From contig CAJNOQ010000235.1 in assembly GCA_905250885.1 (NCBI GenBank), positions 1 to 60,936 of the forward strand: a DNA stretch of 60,936 nt, in the 5' to 3' direction. Shown piece after piece: positions 49,519-60,753 of the stretch (within the stretch, counting starts at the first letter, position 1; the number at the start of each line of letters is the position of its first letter). The position numbers were made by a program, and so were the translations under genes. The notes under the pieces are model-generated. The model had not been told where the DNA came from and made no database searches. It worked only from the letters and a program-made list of their open reading frames with translations. Source of the DNA: Didymodactylos carnosus (lineage: Eukaryota; Rotifera; Eurotatoria; Philodinida; Philodinidae).

Positions 49519-50900
49519 ATGGAAGATAGAAATGATAAAAGCGGTGAGTCTTAGCTTACAACGTAATTCTTGATGTTCACCTTATCTTTCCATTTGCAGA
49601 AACTTGGTATCAATGCGCTGTTTGTAGTAGAGAACTTCATCATGACGATAACAGATATAAATGTCTTGTTTGCTCAGATTATACTCTTTGTGGTCAATGT
49701 TTTCATTGGCGAAGACGAAACCTTCAACATCAAACGGGTCATGTGGTTGTGAATTGTACATTACCTGGTGAAATTGATTGTACACCAATCGCTGACAAAT
49801 ATTTAACTCTATCGAGTTTAACAGACGAAGTTAAGAATCAAATTCACAATGGAATTTACTGTGATGGTGGTAGATGTAAGAAAATAACGTTCATAAAGGG
49901 ACTAAGATTGACTTGTTATGTATGCCCATCGTACAATCTTTGCAAAGCTTGTTACCTAGAAGGAGTTATCTCTAAAAATCATAACAAATCACATCGTATG
50001 ATCGCTCATATTCGCTCTACACTTCCTCCAATACATTCCGAGGATATTGTCTTAGAAACATTTTTGGGTAATGGAAGTTTTGGTTGTGTTTTTAAAGGAA
50101 AATGGTTATCACGTAATAAAACCATCGCATGTAAACTAATATTTATGGATAATTTGGACATTAAAAACTCATTTGAGCATGAACAATTTACATATCAGGA
50201 AGTGACTGGTTTTTCTATACTGAAATATTATGGATGTTGCTCATCTATTTTTCTCAATCATCGTGAAGCAAAAATGTTAATTTTGAATTTTATGGCAAAC
50301 GGAAATTTAGCAGATGTTCTCGCAAACAAGAAAAATATCTTATCTTATCGACGACTCACGCAAATGGCATGCGATATTTGTTCGGGCATGAGCATATTAC
50401 ATCAGCACGAAATAATCCATCGTGATATACGACCAGTGAATATATTAATCGACTCTAGTTATAAAGCATTTATTAGTGACATGGGTATTGCTCGTCGATT
50501 TAATTCAAAAATGAAATTTACATTAATAGGATGTGAACAATATCAGCCACCCGAGTTCTTTTCAAAAAATAACAATCGGATTACCGAAAAACTGGATATT
50601 TATACATTCGGTCTTACTCTTTATGAAATGTTCACGAATGGTGAAAAACATGTATTTGATGGAAGATCAAAAAGAGCCATATTTCGTAGACCAAGTTTAT
50701 TATTCTTTAAATTAATTAACGACTGTACCGCAGTACGAGCACTCATGAGACCGTCAGCCAATCAAATGGAAGCAACGTTCAATGAGATTTGTACAAGTTT
50801 TAAAATTGATGAAAACTATATGAAAAAGACAACAGATGAAAAAAATAATGATTTTAAGAAATTTTTGAAAAATTATAAACAACAAACAGTCCGTGAGTAA
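49519..50900 (+). CDS. Protein kinase with two N-terminal ZZ-type zinc fingers
   Basis: Two exons, 49519-49543 and 49600-50900, have a 56-bp intron in phase 1 and give 441 residues. Residues about 12-56 form a first ZZ-like finger (CAVC...CLVCSDYTLCGQC...H...H). Residues about 91-146 form a second (HNGIYCDGGRC, CYVCPSYNLCKAC, H...H). The kinase domain, tyrosine-kinase-like in type, spans about 155-410. It has the glycine loop LGNGSFGCVF (164-173), the ATP lysine K187 (IACK), the catalytic loop HRDIRPVN (282-289), DMG in place of DFG (302-304), PPE (325-327), DIYTFG (341-346) and the final RPS arginine. HRDxR instead of HRDxK and DMG instead of DFG are departures, but the catalytic Asp and metal-binding Asp are kept, so activity is plausible. 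Fingers that bind protein tails may target it. The substrate is unknown. Confidence 0.9.
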
Positions 50901-51393
50901 TCAGGTGCAAAGTTTCGATGCAGATTAAGTTTTATGTCTTGTAAAGTTGTTGTAGAAACAACTTGAAATCTTAACCATGCAATAATTTACCATCCTGCCA
51001 AAAATTATATTCATTGTTTAGGTAAAACGACATTTATTTGAAAAGGTGACAAACGAAATTATGGTCTAAATTACTTATATATTCTACGGTGTTCAAATTA
51101 CTTCGCAATGCATGTGTTTCAAAATTCAAATGCGAACACATACATTTAGACTAATAGAGTACGTTTAGCTGATAAGAAAGTGATAGTTTTGTATAAAACT
51201 TCTTGAAATTTTGCGTTTGGGACAGTACCGGAAACGATTTATTACACGGCTCAATTATTCAGAGAAGCAATAGTTCAATTTTACGATTCAAATCTTGCCC
51301 ACACCAAATCATGCATGAATCTCAGACAGCGGTCCGATAGTATAGCAGGTTGTGGTAACAACATAGTGCTTACCCTCTAAAAAAAGATGCTCT

Positions 51394-51768
51394 GCAGAAC
51401 CTCTTAAGGGTTCTGGAATTAGCTTTCGTTCTTGAACCTTAATAAAGTCCGGCGGATGATACAGTTCGGTGCGGAATTATTTTAGTTAATTAACAGGATT
51501 GGTCTATACACTTCCTAAATCAGCAGATTGTTCTCCAATTGATTTTCACACAAGAAATCAAAATTTCAGAAAGAAAATCTCAGCTATTTTTGCACCGCAT
51601 TAGTATATTGAAAATGCATCTGAACTACTGGAATGGTCTACTGGCTCAGAAAAAAAGAAGATTTCCCGTTATATAATGTACTAAGTAGTCTCACATGGAA
51701 CCTTATCTTCTACCGAACCCTCTAAAGGTACAAAAATGGAGCCTAATTCCTAAATCCTTAAGAGGTTC
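51394..51768. repeat. Foldback element, about 375 bp
   Basis: CAGAACCTCTTAAGG followed by GGAATTAG at 51394-51422 is repeated in inverted orientation at 51740-51768 with a few mismatches. The outer flanks share weaker complementarity. The interior has no coding capacity. Confidence 0.6.
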
Positions 51769-53232
51769 TGAGTGGCACCATTTTCAGAGGATTGCCGAAA
51801 AGCTAGTACATGATTCGTGAGTGTGTATAGCGAGTTCAGGTCATTGGACAAAGAAACTTTATGTCCGACTAGCCTTTTGTCCCAAGCTGTACTTTGATTA
51901 TTCAACAAAAAAACACGTTTTTTATTCCCACTTATACTGCTGAACGATATTGCGCGGATCAAAACTGCAGCTGGCTATAAGAACGGATCAGCACGGTGGT
52001 GCGCTATGAGTATTGAAATAAATATACATCTTAGTCTATTGAACAATTCATTCATTACACTTATATTATTTTGGTATATAAGCCAATTATTGTAAATCCA
52101 AACTCAGTTATCACTCTATGTATTATGCACCCTTTCAATACAAAAGTTTCAAGGAAATTGTATCCTAGAAATCAATAAAATTAACTAGTTACAACATCTT
52201 GTTCCGAGAGTAGTACATAGTGAAATATATTTATCAATGAAAAGTACAATTATTCATAATTCGTTTGCCTTTCTGTGGAACTACTCCGAATAGTTTCCGA
52301 AGAAAGGAGGAGTGTAAGTTATATACCTCACACCCTATAGCACTTTTGCTGTTTTTTACCTCTTCTCTCGTTTAGTTACGGTCTTAAGTTGGCTATAGTT
52401 ATGATCTTAATTAACACAGTTCCCTATGCGCGTTTAAAGTTTTACTGCACCCCTTCTAGCTCTTAAGAAAGTCGTTACAGAAAATGACACTTTTTCGATC
52501 TAGAAAGAAAAGCAGTTTATTACTATAGTTCGGTATTAATAATATATCAGAATCAAGATTCCCAGGGCGTTGAAAACGGTGTAATTTATCGTCTAATAAA
52601 TGTCTATCAACACCCCACAAAATGTGTCTTAAATAACACTTTTTAGCTAGTTAACACCGTTTTTGACCATTTTTCGATATTCTAACTAGGAACATATTAA
52701 TACCTAAAAGTGGCATTTTTTTTAATGGCCAAGAAATAGGCCGAAAACAAGCATTTAATAGTGACTGTTTATTGATCGTTTTTGCGTAATTATTGGCTAT
52801 TTATGTCCAAGGATCCGACTGTTGACCATGACTAATTTCTTTCTGATAACAACCATGAAATAAATGACTTTTCAAATTTTTTGAATATTTTCGGTTCCCT
52901 AGATCGGTGCCATCACTGGTATCATATTTGGAACCAGTAGCTACTTTCTCAACACAAGTCTCAATGACTTATACAGTCGAGGAAAAACAAAATCTACGCT
53001 TTCTTTGAGAAAACAACCTGGGATATATAGTAGTGAGATCGGTGAAAAAAAAGGAAAAAGGATTAAACGGTAAATGTTAAATGCCCGCTTTTTGTCTGTT
53101 TATGCAACGGTCACAAAATGGGCAACGAAATGGCATTTAATAGTTATCGAAATCTGAGCCTTACTAACACATAATTAATTGCTTGTTTTTAGGCCATCAG
53201 GGACAATAAATGTACGGCATGGCCAGCTAATT

Positions 53233-53620
53233 GGAATTCCGTAACATTTTTTTGGTGATTTTGTTCAATTTGCAGAAAGTTTTCAAACAGTTAGAACTCA
53301 AAAGTGAATGAGCCATTTTGTAGACAATTCAATTTTCTATCGATTGACCTACTTTTGAAAAGTTTTAGCGAAAATCTCTTGGTGAGGAAATTGAAAAGAA
53401 TGAGAGCTGTTTTACTAAATTTATAAAAAAGATATGCAAAAAGTACCTCTCATCTCTTTTCAATTTTTTCACCAGGAGATTTTCGCTAAAACTTTTCAAA
53501 AGTAGATCAATCGATAGAAAATTGAATTGTCTACAAAATGGCTCATTCACTTTTGAGTTCTAACTGTCTGAAAACTTTCTGCAAATTGAACAAAATCACC
53601 AAAAAACGTTATGGAATTCC
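53233..53620. repeat. Near-perfect 388-bp palindrome
   Basis: The left arm 53233-53406 and right arm 53448-53620 are inverted copies over about 173 bp with only a handful of differences, ending in GGAATTCC on both sides. The loop is about 41 bp. The arms contain no gene. Such close arms imply recent formation or continuing homogenisation. Confidence 0.85.
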
Positions 53621-54997
53621 ATATGCAGCAGAGTTAGATGGACAGGTCGTGTAGCCTGTTAACTGACCATTTTTTCATAATTAAAAGTCTGTCGAAACCT
53701 TGTCATTAGCCATTTCGTTAACAGGCAATTTATGTTCTATTAAATGTCAGTTGTTTTTGATATGGGTTATTATTCTTTTCTATATTATACACTATACTAA
53801 TATATTATATTAATGTCGACAGATATTATGTGTTTTTGATGTTTGAATGTTTTGATGTTGATGAAAAATGTTTTTGGTTTTTTTCTTTGGTCGTTGTTTT
53901 GTATAAAATGTACGCATCATGAACTACGCTAGTTAGAAAAGTTCTGAAAACGGAATATTGTTCTTGATATACTCGAGATTAACCGATGGTTGTTCATTTT
54001 TCGAGCAGTGATCCACCTGCTGCGCCCTAAGATGGAACAGGTTAACGGAAAATGTATTTTGGACTTAGATGTTTTTCATGCATTTTGTTGCCTACGCCAT
54101 TTTTTAAGGAGAATTTTGAGAGCAAAATAAACTATTTATTTCTTTGTTGAGAAAAGAATTTTCGTTAGTGAGGAAGAGACAAGAAGAAAATTAAGAAGAA
54201 AAAGAAGAGTCGTTGGTCAGAATAAGAAGAAATAAATACCGAAGAAGACATAAAATTATTGATAATTAAGATTGTAAGGAATATTAGGAAAAAGAAAGCA
54301 GAAGAAAGATAAACTCACTACCATAAATTTATAAGATAACTCTTTTAGGTATCTGATGAAAGAAGAAACAATAGCTTAGCCTTACTTATGCGAAGATTTA
54401 ATGTTTCTTTCTTCTAGGTCTACACTTCAAACAGATTTTACTCTAATACCTGTCCACTGCCGCCTATTGTGTTGAAAAGAGTTATTATGAACTCTTCTAC
54501 TGCTGCAGCACTTTTTTGTCATTATTCAGTATATACAAAGTCTGTCGATATCGCAACTTGTACAAAGTTTGCAATTACATTCTAGTTCGTTTTGGATTTA
54601 AAGTTTTAATTCGTAGATTTCTGATTAGCACGTAATCGAATCAGTCAAAACGATTTCAAATCTATTTATTACTAATCACAAACACGAACTCAAGAATTAA
54701 CAATCAGGAAGAGTTTCACATTTTAGTCCGAAACGGGGCTACTCTGATAAGATTTAGAAAATGACACCCAATTAGAAAATGACACTTTGTAATATGACTC
54801 ATATCATCCTGAATAAACAAAAAAAAAAACACACTTTTCTTAACCGAAAAAAGAGATTATCTGTTATCTTTCTCTACTTGCCAACAAGAAAAGAAATAAA
54901 GTGATATTGTTATTTTATAGTAGAAGGAACAAAAGTTCATTTAAACTCTAAACGCTTTCAACTTACAGACACATACACAACAAATATTCTTCTTATC

Positions 54998-56281
54998 ATG
55001 AAACTGCAATATTTAGCCTTTACTCTGTCTTTAATTGTTGTAATAACCACAGGTAATATACACCAGTACTGAAGATTAATAATGTTTGAAGGAAATTAAA
55101 TTTTTGTTAGATCTCACCATCACGTCGGCAATGCGGATTTCTGTCAAAAATATCGGTTTTTAGAAAAATTCGTGGTCCAGATATGATAGTCTAGACCGTC
55201 CTCCTTCAAACACGCCCTAAAGTCTGTACCTTCAGGAAAGCGTTTTCATAACCTTTTTCAGAAATTTCTCTGAATGCCTGGCGCAGAATAAGTATGCCAG
55301 ATTGAGCTAGCTTTAAGTAAATAATAAAGAATCCCACTTTTCTGTGTAAATTAATGGTTGTTTAGCACTTCTGGAAAGCTTTCTAAAAGAATCATGAAAA
55401 CATATTTTCGAAGAGCAAGAGGGTAGTGCAATCGAAGGGCGAGAGTTTAGGCTATTAGACTATGAGTTTTTCAAGAAGAAACGATATTCTTTTAGAGAAA
55501 TCGGCATTTCTGGCAATGAGGCAGAGGTGGGTGCTTCAACTACATCAAACTCAGTCAGTTGACATTCATGTGGGAAAATCAAGCACGATTTTGAGCTTGA
55601 TGTAATAACAGGACTACTGTAACCAGCGGGAAGTCTTGAGGACGACTCTCATTTAACAATTCAAAATTGATGCTGTTTCATAGCAAAAGAGAAAGAAAAA
55701 AGCTTTCATGTACCTCTGTGACGGTTTTGGAGTTCATTACTTTCCTCCCAAAAATCTAAAGGTCGTGATATCCGCATGTCATAAAGTTTATTTCATCAGT
55801 GGAAGAAAGTTCAACCCTATTCTATAAATATTATTCTCTCTCAGGTTATGTGGATGGAAAAAGATCGGGAAAAGGTCCAGGATCCGAAATGGCCACTTCA
55901 GAAGATGATGGACGATCAGAACGAGAGAAATCTGGCAAACATAGAGGTAGAGGTACAGGAATAATAAATCCAGCACATGATTTACATAGATCTGGTGGAA
56001 TGAATCGAGGTTCGATGACAGATCTTGAACATCGACGAAAACCGGGTACGCATGACGCTCATGATGGCTCTCATAGTGACTCTTCAAGATCAAGTAGTCG
56101 TGGCAAGAAAAAAGACCGTAAAGGCAAACATCATAGTGGAAACAAGAAACATGGTGGTGGCGACAGATCAAGAAGTGGCTCGCATTCACGACATGGTGAC
56201 TCTAAATCTAAAAATCGAGATCATTCCTTATCTAAAGGACGTGGTAATCACGATCGAAGAGAGAAGTATCGACGTGACTAA
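54998..56281 (+). CDS. Predicted secreted basic low-complexity protein (Gly/Ser/His/Arg/Lys-rich)
   Basis: Two exons, 54998-55052 and 55845-56281, with a 792-bp intron in phase 1, give 163 residues. Exon 1 encodes a textbook signal peptide (MKLQYLAFTLSLIVVITTG). Exon 2 encodes a mature chain of charged low complexity: GKRSGKGPGSEM, an acidic patch SEDDGRSERE, then many HD, SRS, RGKKKDRKGKHH and KHGGGDRSRSGS words. There are no cysteines and no recognisable domain. It resembles extracellular matrix, egg-shell or desiccation-related disordered proteins only in composition. The join of the two exons is inferred from phase and splice signals across a long intron. AATAAA at 56361-56366 is a likely poly(A) signal. 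The family is not recognised. Confidence 0.65.
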
Positions 56282-56796
56282 TATCTGTCACTCTGCGCGT
56301 TATTCAAACATTAACATTAATAATTTTTATTCATTTATCTTGTTTTGTAGTTCATTTCTTAATAAAATTACAAAAAAATATTAGAAAAATTCTCAAATAG
56401 CTTTCAATTAATCCAAAATATAAGAATAGAAAGAAAAATATCGATGGAACATTGCATAATACTGTATCATCTCTAGAAAAAGAATAAAGAAAACAATATG
56501 CTATAAACTATTTGGATAACACACTATAATGATAATTTCGCTTGAAGAAAAAAGTTATTTTTTTTCTTATATAAAAGAGAGTAGAGTTCTCTTGCGTAGT
56601 ATGTATAATTTTCCGCTAGAAAAATCGCTGTTTCTTTATCCGTACATATCAAGGACAAGCGTGTGTGGTGAGTATTTTGAGGTTAACACGTTTATACGTA
56701 GAATCAATCACTTTTGTTTAGTACCTAGTAAAGTATTCACAACACATTTTTTTTGTTTATTATCTTGACATTAATATACATCTTTTAATATTTTCA
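56282..56796. other. Short intergenic stretch
   Basis: It contains the presumed poly(A) site of the preceding gene and the promoter of the LRR gene. A 79-codon open frame at 56529-56768 has no support. Confidence 0.5.
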
Positions 56797-57858
56797 ATGA
56801 TTCATTCAATGATATTTTTAATTATTTTCTATGTCATGTCCACTATAACTGCCTCAACTAAAAATTGTACATTACATTATGATCGTTATAAAACATTGTA
56901 CAGTTATTCTCTTACCTATCATTGTCAACAAGTTCGTTCGTTTCCACTATCGTTATCCATATCCGAAATAGTTGAAAAAAAATTACCGTTAAAAATTAGT
57001 AAGAGTTCTCATTTGTCAATTGAATCGTATTCATGTGAAAATATTCTTTGGGTTATAATTGAATCATCACAAATTGAAAAAATTGATAAATATGCATTTT
57101 CATGTAAACAATTACGACTTTTATCAATAACTGATACAAATTTTACACAACCTGATCAAATATCTGATAATATATTTCATAATGCTATTCAATTACAAAC
57201 AATTCGTCTCTGTCGAACAAATTTAAAACGTTTACCAATGTCAATTGAAAGTTTAACAAATTTAACAGAACTAATTCTTGATGATATGTACAGTTTGTTA
57301 TCATATCCATCAATTGAAAAATTAACAAAATTACGATATTTTCATGTATTTACTAATCTAAATTATTTTCCATTGAAATATGTTGAATATTTAAATAATT
57401 TACATCATATACAAATATTTCATTTTGGTAGTCGAACAATTGAAACATTTCCCAAAGAATTATTTCATTTAAATGGTTATCAATTAACTGATATAAGTTT
57501 ATATAGTGAAAATATTCAATGTTCAACATGTAAAACAGATTGGTTAAAAACGATTGTTAAAACGCTTATGTTAAACGGTTGGTATAATCGAACGCGAGGA
57601 TTATTTCCAAATAAAAAATTTCATTTGGGTACATCACAATATTATAAATTGGATATTCTTGCTTATTGTGGTGATATGCGAACTAGCGGAGTGGTAGACG
57701 ATAAATTAATGTTACATAATGCACCATTATGTTGTAATAAAGGCTATTATCAATGTGGTATCAAAGCAAATTGTACAAAATATACATCAACATTTTATAG
57801 ATGTAAATGTCTAGATGGATATTATGCGGACAGTTACGATGATTGTGTCGAAAATTAA
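56797..57858 (+). CDS. Secreted leucine-rich-repeat protein with C-terminal EGF-like module
   Basis: A single exon encodes 353 residues. The start has a signal peptide (IFLIIFYVMSTITAS, about residues 5-20). Divergent leucine-rich repeats cover about 75-235, for example LQTIRLCRTNLKRLPMSIES and LTNLTELILDDMYSLLSYPS. A cysteine-containing cap (NIQCSTCKTDWLKTIV, about 246-261) follows. The last 45 residues read as an EGF-like module (CCNKGYYQCGIKANC, then YRCKCLDGYYADSYDDC). There is no transmembrane helix after the EGF module, so the product should be extracellular. Several N-glycosylation sequons are present. LRR-EGF ectodomains usually bind proteins or glycans; the ligand is unknown. It has no introns, unlike its neighbours. 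Confidence 0.8.
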   Translation: MIHSMIFLIIFYVMSTITASTKNCTLHYDRYKTLYSYSLTYHCQQVRSFPLSLSISEIVEKKLPLKISKSSHLSIESYSCENILWVIIESSQIEKIDKYAFSCKQLRLLSITDTNFTQPDQISDNIFHNAIQLQTIRLCRTNLKRLPMSIESLTNLTELILDDMYSLLSYPSIEKLTKLRYFHVFTNLNYFPLKYVEYLNNLHHIQIFHFGSRTIETFPKELFHLNGYQLTDISLYSENIQCSTCKTDWLKTIVKTLMLNGWYNRTRGLFPNKKFHLGTSQYYKLDILAYCGDMRTSGVVDDKLMLHNAPLCCNKGYYQCGIKANCTKYTSTFYRCKCLDGYYADSYDDCVEN

Positions 57859-59338
57859 TGTTTATAGATGTAAAATCGATTCTAAAAAAGAACAAATTTT
57901 CTTTAAGTTAAAGCCAAATAATTAGATTAAAAGAAAAGTGAGAGTATGTTTGTTTCACTCTTTTATTTTGATTTATCAGCATCCAGTTGCCTATGATAAA
58001 CATAACAGATGCATTCACTTCTTGTGTAGTTTATCCAAGAGAGTGTTTCTTGGATTATCCATCATAGCATACTTACATCGTAACGCAATACAGTTTCTTC
58101 AGTTAGTCGTTCGGAAAACGAGTGAGTGTGTATGAGGAGCTGAAGCAATTAAGCGAAAGGATGCCTCCTTACTAGAGCATAACAGTATGAGTGATCATGT
58201 CAGACGCTTGTCAACTGTCGAGAAGATACGAGACTATTGAAATTGATACTGGTCAACATCCTACAACGATCAGTGCACGGTGGATAATTCATCTTTCCAA
58301 GAGAGAAAAGACACATTATCAAAACGTCTCTTGCTGAGAGTAACATCAGCAACGTTACTATATAGAAGATATGGTGCTTGGCGTTTCATCAGACTGGAGC
58401 AGTTGTTTTCAGTGACATGGATAAGACTATCATTAGCCAATAAACATGTGAAGACTGAATATTGGTTAAATACAACTGTTTTTCTTTACTCTGTAACTGC
58501 ATTATTACTAGAAGATCTCCACTTACTAGAAACTTCTCCTATAAAGGTACCAGCGAGTCCTCGCCGTCTCATAAACTAATTATATGCCTAAAAGATAGGA
58601 TCTTCATGTTGTATGCAGAAAAATTATGTTTCATGGACGTTTTTCAAAAATTAAATTATAGCAATTTTTATAAATGTCAGAGCTTTCTCACGCCAAAGTA
58701 AACCTTTTGACAAGGAACTCAAACGTTCTTTAATATTTATAAAAATCGTTAATTAACACTTTAATAATGAACAAATTAGATAAAGATACAATAAGATAAA
58801 AAATCTCTTGAAGTTATAAAAGTGATGCTAACAAGTCACTTCTGAATATCATCTGTTTATATTAATCGATCTTATTACTATCAGAAATGAATAACTAATC
58901 GAAAAGAAAATACTAATCAATTACGTAAAACATGATGGTTTTGATTCAAATGCTCAAGGGCTGCACCTTATATTATTTGATGTACTTTATTTATAAATAT
59001 TATTGATGTCTTTGACCGATTGAGTAACAAGCAATCTATGATTATGAAAAAACATTTATGTACAATCGAAAACCAACGACTACGTCATTTATATCAAAAT
59101 ATTAGAAACATGATAAACAGAACTACACCGATACAATTAAACATTATGAAAATAGTCTAAAATATTATCCAAAATTTATGCCAAGTAATAATTGCAAAAC
59201 ACTACAAAATAAAGCTTAACAATTATTTTTTTAGATTAGACATATTAGTCGGTATTGTGAATAAATATACAATAGTACTAAATGTATTTCATTTCGTATT
59301 TATCCGTATTTACCTATTTATGTAGATTTTTCGTTTTG
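57859..59338. other. Intergenic region between two secreted-protein genes
   Basis: No gene is recognised. Open frames at 57938-58135 and 58280-58579 lack ATG/splice support or protein-like composition. 58140-58290 has a more balanced composition and could be a relic of an element. Confidence 0.45.
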
Positions 59339-59824
59339 TTAGTATAAGAAACAGGCATTTTTCATATATCTGATGAATAAGTAACATACACTTAAACAAC
59401 TTGTCAACGTTCTTAACGGATTAAAAATTAAATTAGTAGTACTCGTTGAACTAACAAATTTCTCGGCAAATGAATTACAATATGTGACTAAGGTATTATT
59501 CATTGTCGCTGTTGTATTGATTCTTGTACTATTTGTGTTTAATGTCCAATTTACACTGGATGTTCGAGTCAATTGTAAATAACTAAATGCAAGAGGCGCA
59601 TCGAATGACATACGAAAGATTGAATCGGTACATAAAAGACCATATTGTTCAGAACTAAATGTTAGAATGTTGGATTGATATTTAACAACCATACTGCCAC
59701 TTGGGCAACAACAGCGACTTTGGTTGCACGATAGTAGAGACCATTGATAAATGCCAGACCAATTCTGACTGGAGACGTAACCGATATGAAGTACTAATAG
59801 AACGAAAACAAGTTGTGCATTCAT
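59339..59824 (-). CDS. Predicted secreted cysteine- and Asn-rich protein
   Basis: The frame from the ATG at 59824 encodes 161 residues. An upstream in-frame GTG is not a credible start. The signal peptide is MNAQLVFVLLVLHIGYVSS with cleavage expected before QNW. The mature part has SCNQSRCCCPSGS, later single cysteines (LLCTD, TYCNS, TSCLSVC) and at least six N-glycosylation sequons (NWS, NQS, NWT, NST, NTT, NNT). An acceptor-like TTTTTAG lies just upstream, so a 5' UTR exon is likely. The last 20 residues (CYLFIRYMKNACFLY) could instead be a read into an intron. The family is not recognised. Confidence 0.65.
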   Translation of the reverse strand: MNAQLVFVLLVLHIGYVSSQNWSGIYQWSLLSCNQSRCCCPSGSMVVKYQSNILTFSSEQYGLLCTDSIFRMSFDAPLAFSYLQLTRTSSVNWTLNTNSTRINTTATMNNTLVTYCNSFAEKFVSSTSTTNLIFNPLRTLTSCLSVCYLFIRYMKNACFLY

Positions 59825-60753
59825 GAGCAAGAGATGACACACTAAAAATAATGATTAAACATTTCGATAACACGTTTATTCTTTGATAATTTTCCAGTTA
59901 GCAGCATTTTGTCAGAGACGAAAAATTTACTTTCAAGGAGCATTTTCAAAATATTTAAAAGAATGGACGTTACCTGAAGATAGTAGGAATATTCTCAATG
60001 GCGCATGCATGAACTATTTGAGTATAGACCTTGATCCATGCTATGCTTCTGAAAAAAATGAAATTTGACTTGTTCATGCAACTTTTTTCTTTTTTTTCTT
60101 TTTGACCTATAACGCGTATGTATATATTCTGAAAAATTTGATTTGATCCTTCATTTTATGAATTATGAAGGTCTCCTGTTTGATGTTTTGTTTCATTTAG
60201 ATAACAAATGTCAAATAGTTACGAATAAGTGCCATTCCAATACAGGATATATCTTTATATTATCTTCATCCAACACCGCGCAAATGAGAAAAGATATCGT
60301 TTCTTTCCAGCTTTAGATCGCGGTTGATCAAAATCTATAAAAGATACAACAGGTTTAACAAATTGAACTTTCAATACTGAAATTACTGTTTAACTTCTAG
60401 AATCAACTATAATTAAGCTAATTTTTCATATGATACAATTTTGGATTTCAATTTGATGACATTTTGTATGATATTCGTCGATTGTCTGCAGTAGACAGGA
60501 AAATAAAAGTATTAAAGAAGTTACCAATTGGCATCTACTTCATTCCATATTTATTTATGGACGTGAATTTAAAAGATCACGGAAATACCATACTTTCGAT
60601 CCCGGTTGACAAGTTTTTGAGACAAATCAGATAAAAGATCTCAGTTATAAAAACTAAGTTTTTTTTATGGTAAAATCATTGATTATCATTGAAAAAATCT
60701 AATTAACCCTTTCTTGCCTCTAGTTAAACCTGAAGGTCTTGAACCAAAATATT
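59825..60753. other. Intergenic stretch
   Basis: No firm gene is present. At 59897-60068 (plus) an acceptor-like TTTTCCAG precedes an open stretch (KYLKEWTLPEDSRNILNG, then a stop) that could be an exon or relic. A similar word, GATC(C/G)CGGTTGA, occurs at 60320 and 60600. Confidence 0.4.

Larger units (their letters stand above)
50901..54997. other. 4-kb repeat-rich region without recognised gene
   Basis: No gene is seen. Repeats at 51394-51768 and 53233-53620 are listed separately. Around 52560-53220 and 53660-53760 degenerate words such as AACACCGTTTT, GGCATTTAATAGT and AACAGGCAATTTATG recur, suggesting overlapping old insertions. 54130-54310 is a purine-rich (AAGAAGAA) tract. Confidence 0.5.

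Noticed and set aside
55788..56189. Minus-strand frame of 133 codons
   Set aside because: It is the antisense shadow of the secreted basic protein; the plus frame has the signal peptide exon and correct splice phase.
56025..56384. Plus-strand frame of 119 codons overlapping the secreted protein gene
   Set aside because: It is an out-of-frame reading of the same repetitive coding sequence, with no start context.
58280..58701. Two overlapping plus-strand frames of 79-99 codons
   Set aside because: No ATG at the start of the longer one (GTG), no splice context, no recognisable motif.
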